Assembly (NCBI GenBank): GCA_045539515.1
Contig: JAZQFN010000017.1
Coordinates: 1 to 64,000 of the forward strand
Origin: RGIG8748 sp045539515
Lineage (GTDB): Bacteria; Bacillota; Clostridia; UMGS1810
Reading direction: 5' to 3'
Length of the DNA stretch: 64,000 nucleotides
In this document: positions 60,511-64,000 of the stretch, piece by piece
Position numbering within the stretch: the stretch's first letter is position 1
Layout: every line of letters begins with the position of its first letter
Position numbers and translations under genes: made by a program
Notes under the pieces: generated by a model
Database searches by the model: none
Told to the model about the DNA's origin: nothing
The model's input: the letters and a program-made list of their open reading frames with translations, nothing else

Positions 60511-61779
60511 TTATAATTCTACTGCATCAAGCCCCATTTTGAGATCGGCTAATATATCGTCAACATTTTCAAGGCCAACGGAGAATCTTACCATTCCAGC
60601 TTCGATACCTGCTGCTACCAGCTGTTCATCCGTAAGCTGACGGTGGGTTTCGCTGGCAGGATGAAGTACACAGGTACGGATGTCTGCTACGTGAACTTCA
60701 TTGGAAGCAAGCTGCAAGGTATCCATAAACTTCATAGCCGCTTTTCTGCCGCCCTTGATAACAAAGGAAATAACACCGCTGGCACCCTTTAAGTACTTTT
60801 TGCCAAGCTCATAATCCACGTCGCTTTCCAAACCGGGATACTTAATGCTCTGAACCTTTTCGTGGTTTTCCAAGAACTTGGCAACTTTAAGTGCATTTTC
60901 ACAATATTGCTTCATTCTTACAGAAAGAGTTTCGAGTCCAAGGTTAAGAAGAAATGCGGAGTGAGCTGCAGGATATACGCCAAAATCTCTCATAAGCTGC
61001 ATTCTTGCTTTAATGATGTATGCAGCTTTGCCGTAGGTTTCTACATAAGATATACCGTGATAGGATTCATCGGGCTCTACAAGCTCGGGGAACTTGCCGC
61101 AGGTCCAGTCGAAATTACCACTGTCTACTATAACACCGCCAACCTGTACTGCGTGACCGTCCATATACTTGGAGGTGGAATGGATAACAATGTCCGCACC
61201 GAATTCTATGGGTCTGCAAAGAGCAGGTGTTGCAAAGGTGTTGTCCACGATAAGAGGAACATTGTTTGCATGAGCAATTCTTGCAAATCTCTCTATATCG
61301 AAAACTGTAAGAGCAGGGTTTGCAATGGTTTCGCCAAACACAGCTTTGGTGTTGGGCTTAAATGCCTTCATTATCTCTTCGTCGGATGCGTTTTTGTCTA
61401 TGAAAATAGTTTCAATTCCCAGTTTTTTAAATGTATAAGCAAAGAGATTAACAGTACCGCCGTAGATTTCACCTGTACTGATGATGCTGTCTCCTGCACG
61501 GGCAATATTGAGTATGGAAAGAAGTGTGGCAGCCTGACCGGATGTGGTACACATAGCACCTACACCGCCCTCAAGAGCAGCTATCTTTTCCTCTACAGCC
61601 ATAACTGTGGGATTGGCAAATCTTGAATATATAAGTGACTTGGTAGGTTCATCAAATACGGAAGCTACCTCCTCTGTAGAGTCGTAAACATATGTTGTGC
61701 TCTGTACTATAGGCACAACTCTGGGCTCTGTGTTTTTTGGTGTGTAACCCGAATGCAAACATTTGGTTTCAAATTCCAT
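60511..61779 (-). CDS. metY: O-acetylhomoserine sulfhydrylase
   Basis: The 422-residue PLP enzyme of the Cys/Met metabolism family carries the Lys-PLP site STSKYMDGH (about 207-215), TSGQAATLL (about 82) and the C-terminal RFSVGLENVDDI. The length and CLHSGYTP start match O-acetylhomoserine aminocarboxypropyltransferase (MetY) rather than the shorter MetB. It makes homocysteine from sulfide. No SAM riboswitch was seen upstream. Confidence 0.93.
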   Translation of the reverse strand: MEFETKCLHSGYTPKNTEPRVVPIVQSTTYVYDSTEEVASVFDEPTKSLIYSRFANPTVMAVEEKIAALEGGVGAMCTTSGQAATLLSILNIARAGDSIISTGEIYGGTVNLFAYTFKKLGIETIFIDKNASDEEIMKAFKPNTKAVFGETIANPALTVFDIERFARIAHANNVPLIVDNTFATPALCRPIEFGADIVIHSTSKYMDGHAVQVGGVIVDSGNFDWTCGKFPELVEPDESYHGISYVETYGKAAYIIKARMQLMRDFGVYPAAHSAFLLNLGLETLSVRMKQYCENALKVAKFLENHEKVQSIKYPGLESDVDYELGKKYLKGASGVISFVIKGGRKAAMKFMDTLQLASNEVHVADIRTCVLHPASETHRQLTDEQLVAAGIEAGMVRFSVGLENVDDILADLKMGLDAVEL

Positions 61780-61814
61780 TATACTTACCTCCTAAAAATC
61801 TTATAAAAATGGTA

Positions 61815-61838
61815 TGGGTCGATGATTGCATCGACCCA
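61815..61838 (-). terminator. Terminator of the DivIVA-like gene
   Basis: TGGGTCGATG-ATTG-CATCGACCCA, followed on the minus strand by TACCATTTTTATAAG. Confidence 0.7.
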
Positions 61839-61846
61839 CAGATAAA

Positions 61847-62497
61847 TTACGCTTTCTTAAAAAACATTTCAAATTTTTCTCTCACGCCGCTTTTCCTGTC
61901 ATCGGAATAGATATCTTCTTTTTTTCCTTCGATGTCGGTTTCAATACCGGAAAGCTCTACTTCAATCTTTCTGAATGCAGCTTCAACTGCACTTTTAACC
62001 TCGGCAATATAGACCTTTGTCGTATCAAGACGTTTAACCTCAACTTTAACCTTGTCTTCAGCTTCGCCTATCATTTCCTTAGCGCGGGTATCAGCTTCGT
62101 TTATCATGGATGTGGCACACTTTTCAGCATTTATAATAGCTGTGCTTATAACATCGCTGCGATCTCTGAGCTGCTGTGTTTCCTTCTCCAGTTCAAAGTA
62201 TCTTTCGCTTAAGGTATTCTTTTCCGCTTCTGTTCTGGCAAGCTGTTCTTTAATTGCTTTGATTTCTTCCTCAAGAGCACTTACCTTATGGGAAAGATCA
62301 TCCTTATCATTCTTAAGCGACTTATTGGCATCTTCGAGTTCCTTAATCTGAGCTTCATATTTAACGGTTGCCTTTGCAGCCATTGCCTTTTCTGCGGCAA
62401 GCTCGGTTCCCTGAATAACATTGAGCTCACTTATGTACTTACGAACAGACTTTTTGCTATAACCGAAAAGACTGCCCTTTATCTCTGTTAATTCCAT
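61847..62497 (-). CDS. DivIVA-like coiled-coil protein
   Basis: The 216-residue product starts at ATG 62497, preceded by GGAGA. The N-terminal IKGSLFGYSKKSVRKYISELN resembles the membrane-targeting DivIVA/GpsB start, followed by a long coiled coil (about 30-190) rich in K/E heptads. It is probably a cytosolic scaffold at the septum or pole. The C-terminal RKSGVREKFEMFFKKA is basic and unassigned. Confidence 0.75.
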   Translation of the reverse strand: MELTEIKGSLFGYSKKSVRKYISELNVIQGTELAAEKAMAAKATVKYEAQIKELEDANKSLKNDKDDLSHKVSALEEEIKAIKEQLARTEAEKNTLSERYFELEKETQQLRDRSDVISTAIINAEKCATSMINEADTRAKEMIGEAEDKVKVEVKRLDTTKVYIAEVKSAVEAAFRKIEVELSGIETDIEGKKEDIYSDDRKSGVREKFEMFFKKA

Positions 62498-62580
62498 AGT
62501 TATCATTCTCCAATATAATTTAATCAAGACAATTATACATTCTTCTTTTCAACTTGTCAAGAAAAAACAATATACATCAT

Positions 62581-63468
62581 TTATTTTGCAATGCAGATGA
62601 ATTTTTCCACCATACGGCAAGGTCTGTAGGATAATTTTGCCTTTCTTAGTCCCTCAAGGCCCATATCCTCTTCCCTGTTGATAAATTCGGTGTGACTGAG
62701 CTCATTTGAGGCAAATTCATTGTTGATTGCCACATATATACCATCGTAAGCCGTGTCTGCCTTCTCCACGTGAATGATAGCTCCACCGGGGATATGCTCT
62801 TCGCATACCGTGAAAGCTGCAAGGTTACCCTCTATTTCTATTAGACCGCCCTTTAAGCCAAGCTGATGGAATTTTTCAAATATAAGTTCAATACTTCGAA
62901 TCTCACCGCTGTCGGATATTTCACCGCTGTAATCAAGATTACCCGAAATAAATTTTGCAAACCCGATACATCGGCTAAAGTCGTCCTCGGTAATGGGGCG
63001 GTATACATAGCCCTTGTATGTGTTTTTAAAGCGGTTGAGGTGATTCCTCTTTGCATGAAGCTTTTTTCCGGAAAGACTAATGAGAGAGTCTGTAGAATAA
63101 ACATAATCTTCAAAATCTCTGTTCTCGGTAACCGTTGCGCAAGGGAAAAACCTTTTAAAATCATCTGCTTCTTTGCGGGTGGCGTTGGTGATAACCAATG
63201 CCTCTCCGGTTTGGGCAAAATATTCTTTGAGTTTTGTAAGGCAGGACAACACGTCCCCTCTTCCGCATGGATAACTGCAAACTCTTTTTCCGTCGGGAAC
63301 GGTATGGATAAATACCATCATACCGTCGCATATGCAATAACGGCTTTGGTAGTAGTCCTTCCATATATAAAGATTTACAAAACTCATTTCCGAGTTTTCT
63401 TTTTTGTTTATTATATAACTATCTATAAGTTCCTTGTCTTCAATTGTAATTTCTTTAAATTCGAACAA
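62581..63468 (-). CDS. DUF2156 GNAT-like protein
   Basis: The 295-residue product resembles the C-terminal GNAT-type domain of phosphatidylglycerol lysyltransferase (DUF2156): two tandem acyltransferase-like halves, KKLHAKRNHLNRFKNTY in the middle and INREEDMGLEGLRKAKLSYRP near the end. No membrane segments, so it is the soluble form common in Clostridia. Its substrate is unknown. It lies 10 bases after radC. Confidence 0.87.
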   Translation of the reverse strand: MFEFKEITIEDKELIDSYIINKKENSEMSFVNLYIWKDYYQSRYCICDGMMVFIHTVPDGKRVCSYPCGRGDVLSCLTKLKEYFAQTGEALVITNATRKEADDFKRFFPCATVTENRDFEDYVYSTDSLISLSGKKLHAKRNHLNRFKNTYKGYVYRPITEDDFSRCIGFAKFISGNLDYSGEISDSGEIRSIELIFEKFHQLGLKGGLIEIEGNLAAFTVCEEHIPGGAIIHVEKADTAYDGIYVAINNEFASNELSHTEFINREEDMGLEGLRKAKLSYRPCRMVEKFICIAK

Positions 63469-63478
63469 TGCTTTCGCC

Positions 63479-64000
63479 TCATCTGCTTCTGGGTTTAGCC
63501 ATAAACCCTCTTTGATCCATACTTACGTAATATCTTTCACCACATACAATATGGTCTATAACTTCAACATCTATACCTTCCAGTACATCTAAAATTCTTC
63601 CGGTAATGGCTATATCGCTGTCGGAAGGATGTGGAGAATCTCCCGGATGGTTGTGGGCGATAATAACATTTGTTGCCTTATTCTTCAGCACCAGGCGCAG
63701 GATTTTGCGTATATCCACGGTAGTGGCACTATGGTCGCCTTCACTTATAACATCCACACTCAGAATCTTTCTTTCCGTATTCGTACATATAAGTATAAAT
63801 TTTTCTATGTTAAGACCTCTGAAATATTCCATACAATATTCGCCGGCCTTTTCATCTGTATCCAGATATTCTCCCGGGGATATGGGTTTTGAGTGAACTC
63901 TGTTAACAAGCTGCCCTATAAGGGACAAAAGCATAGCTCCTCTTTCGCCTATACCGTCAATTGCCATAAGCTCGTCCTCGGTAGCTGCAAAAACCTTTTC
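63479..64000 (-). CDS. radC: RadC-family JAB-domain protein (5' end cut by the window)
   Basis: The visible 173 codons include a helix-hairpin-helix end (ATEDELMAIDGIGERGA) and the JAB/MPN domain with the metal motif HNHPGDSPHPSDSD (HxH-x7-S-x2-D pattern kept). The frame is open to the window edge, so the N-terminus is missing; the ATG at 63967 is internal. RadC's role in repair is doubted, and the JAB domain suggests a metal-dependent hydrolase. Confidence 0.92.
   Translation of the reverse strand, partial: EKVFAATEDELMAIDGIGERGAMLLSLIGQLVNRVHSKPISPGEYLDTDEKAGEYCMEYFRGLNIEKFILICTNTERKILSVDVISEGDHSATTVDIRKILRLVLKNKATNVIIAHNHPGDSPHPSDSDIAITGRILDVLEGIDVEVIDHIVCGERYYVSMDQRGFMAKPRSR

Noticed and set aside
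61780..61846. SAM riboswitch before metY
   Set aside because: The upstream gap is too short and holds only the terminator of the DivIVA-like gene.
62866..63498. Plus-strand open frame of 210 codons
   Set aside because: It is antisense to the DUF2156 gene and has no recognisable protein features.

Overview
The window reads as chromosomal DNA of a Gram-positive anaerobe of the Clostridia. The evidence is a dnaG-rpoD block with a GTG-started primary sigma factor, strong Shine-Dalgarno sites (GGAGG), TTGACA/TATAAT promoters, a GerMN lipoprotein, TrmK, DivIVA-like and DUF512 radical-SAM proteins, and ackA/pta fermentation genes. The many plant- and mucilage-type glycosidases suggest a gut or other fibre-degrading habitat. 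I cannot name genus or species from the sequence.

Layout. Positions 1 to about 38.4 kb form an accessory glycan-catabolism island. It holds kduI and a kduD-like dehydrogenase (uronate branch), glycoside hydrolases that look like GH16, GH36, GH3, GH43, GH2, GH88, two GH39, GH42 and a GH5-like enzyme, a GDSL hydrolase, a PIG-L deacetylase and a CapA-like phosphoesterase. It also holds a Gfo/Idh/MocA dehydrogenase, a sugar isomerase/epimerase, a ROK kinase with a SIS-domain isomerase, a D-2-hydroxyacid dehydrogenase, an EutH-family permease and three AraC regulators. None of the glycosidases has a signal peptide, so they appear to act in the cytosol on imported oligosaccharides. The only transporter in the island is the EutH homologue. 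A few housekeeping genes are embedded: a 5-formyl-THF cyclo-ligase, RNase P RNA, and trmK-nif3.

Positions 38.5 to 64 kb are mostly core genome on the minus strand: pgi, plsY-der-DUF512-HAD, yceD-rpmF, pta-ackA, and a long run from a hydrolase through dgt, dnaG, rpoD, comEA, a two-component system and a GerMN lipoprotein to murI. After these come esterase genes, a DUF4965 glutaminase-like protein, a DtxR-type regulator, brnQ, metY, a DivIVA-like protein, a DUF2156 protein and a truncated radC at the window edge.

The island also carries a family of interspersed repeats. Short GTCATTCC...GGAATCTTC / GGAGATTCTTCG...CTCAGAATGACA units occur as 'empty' copies and as four 'filled' copies of about 150-165 bp. 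The filled copies contain a conserved, foldable insert with one compensatory base-pair change between copies. I noticed no copies in the housekeeping half. Other oddities are a KduI fused in frame to an N-terminal beta-rich region but keeping its own internal ribosome-binding site, a DUF1874-like orphan lacking the catalytic histidine of viral ring nucleases, a frameshifted gene, and a gene-free stretch of about 0.7 kb packed with hairpins.
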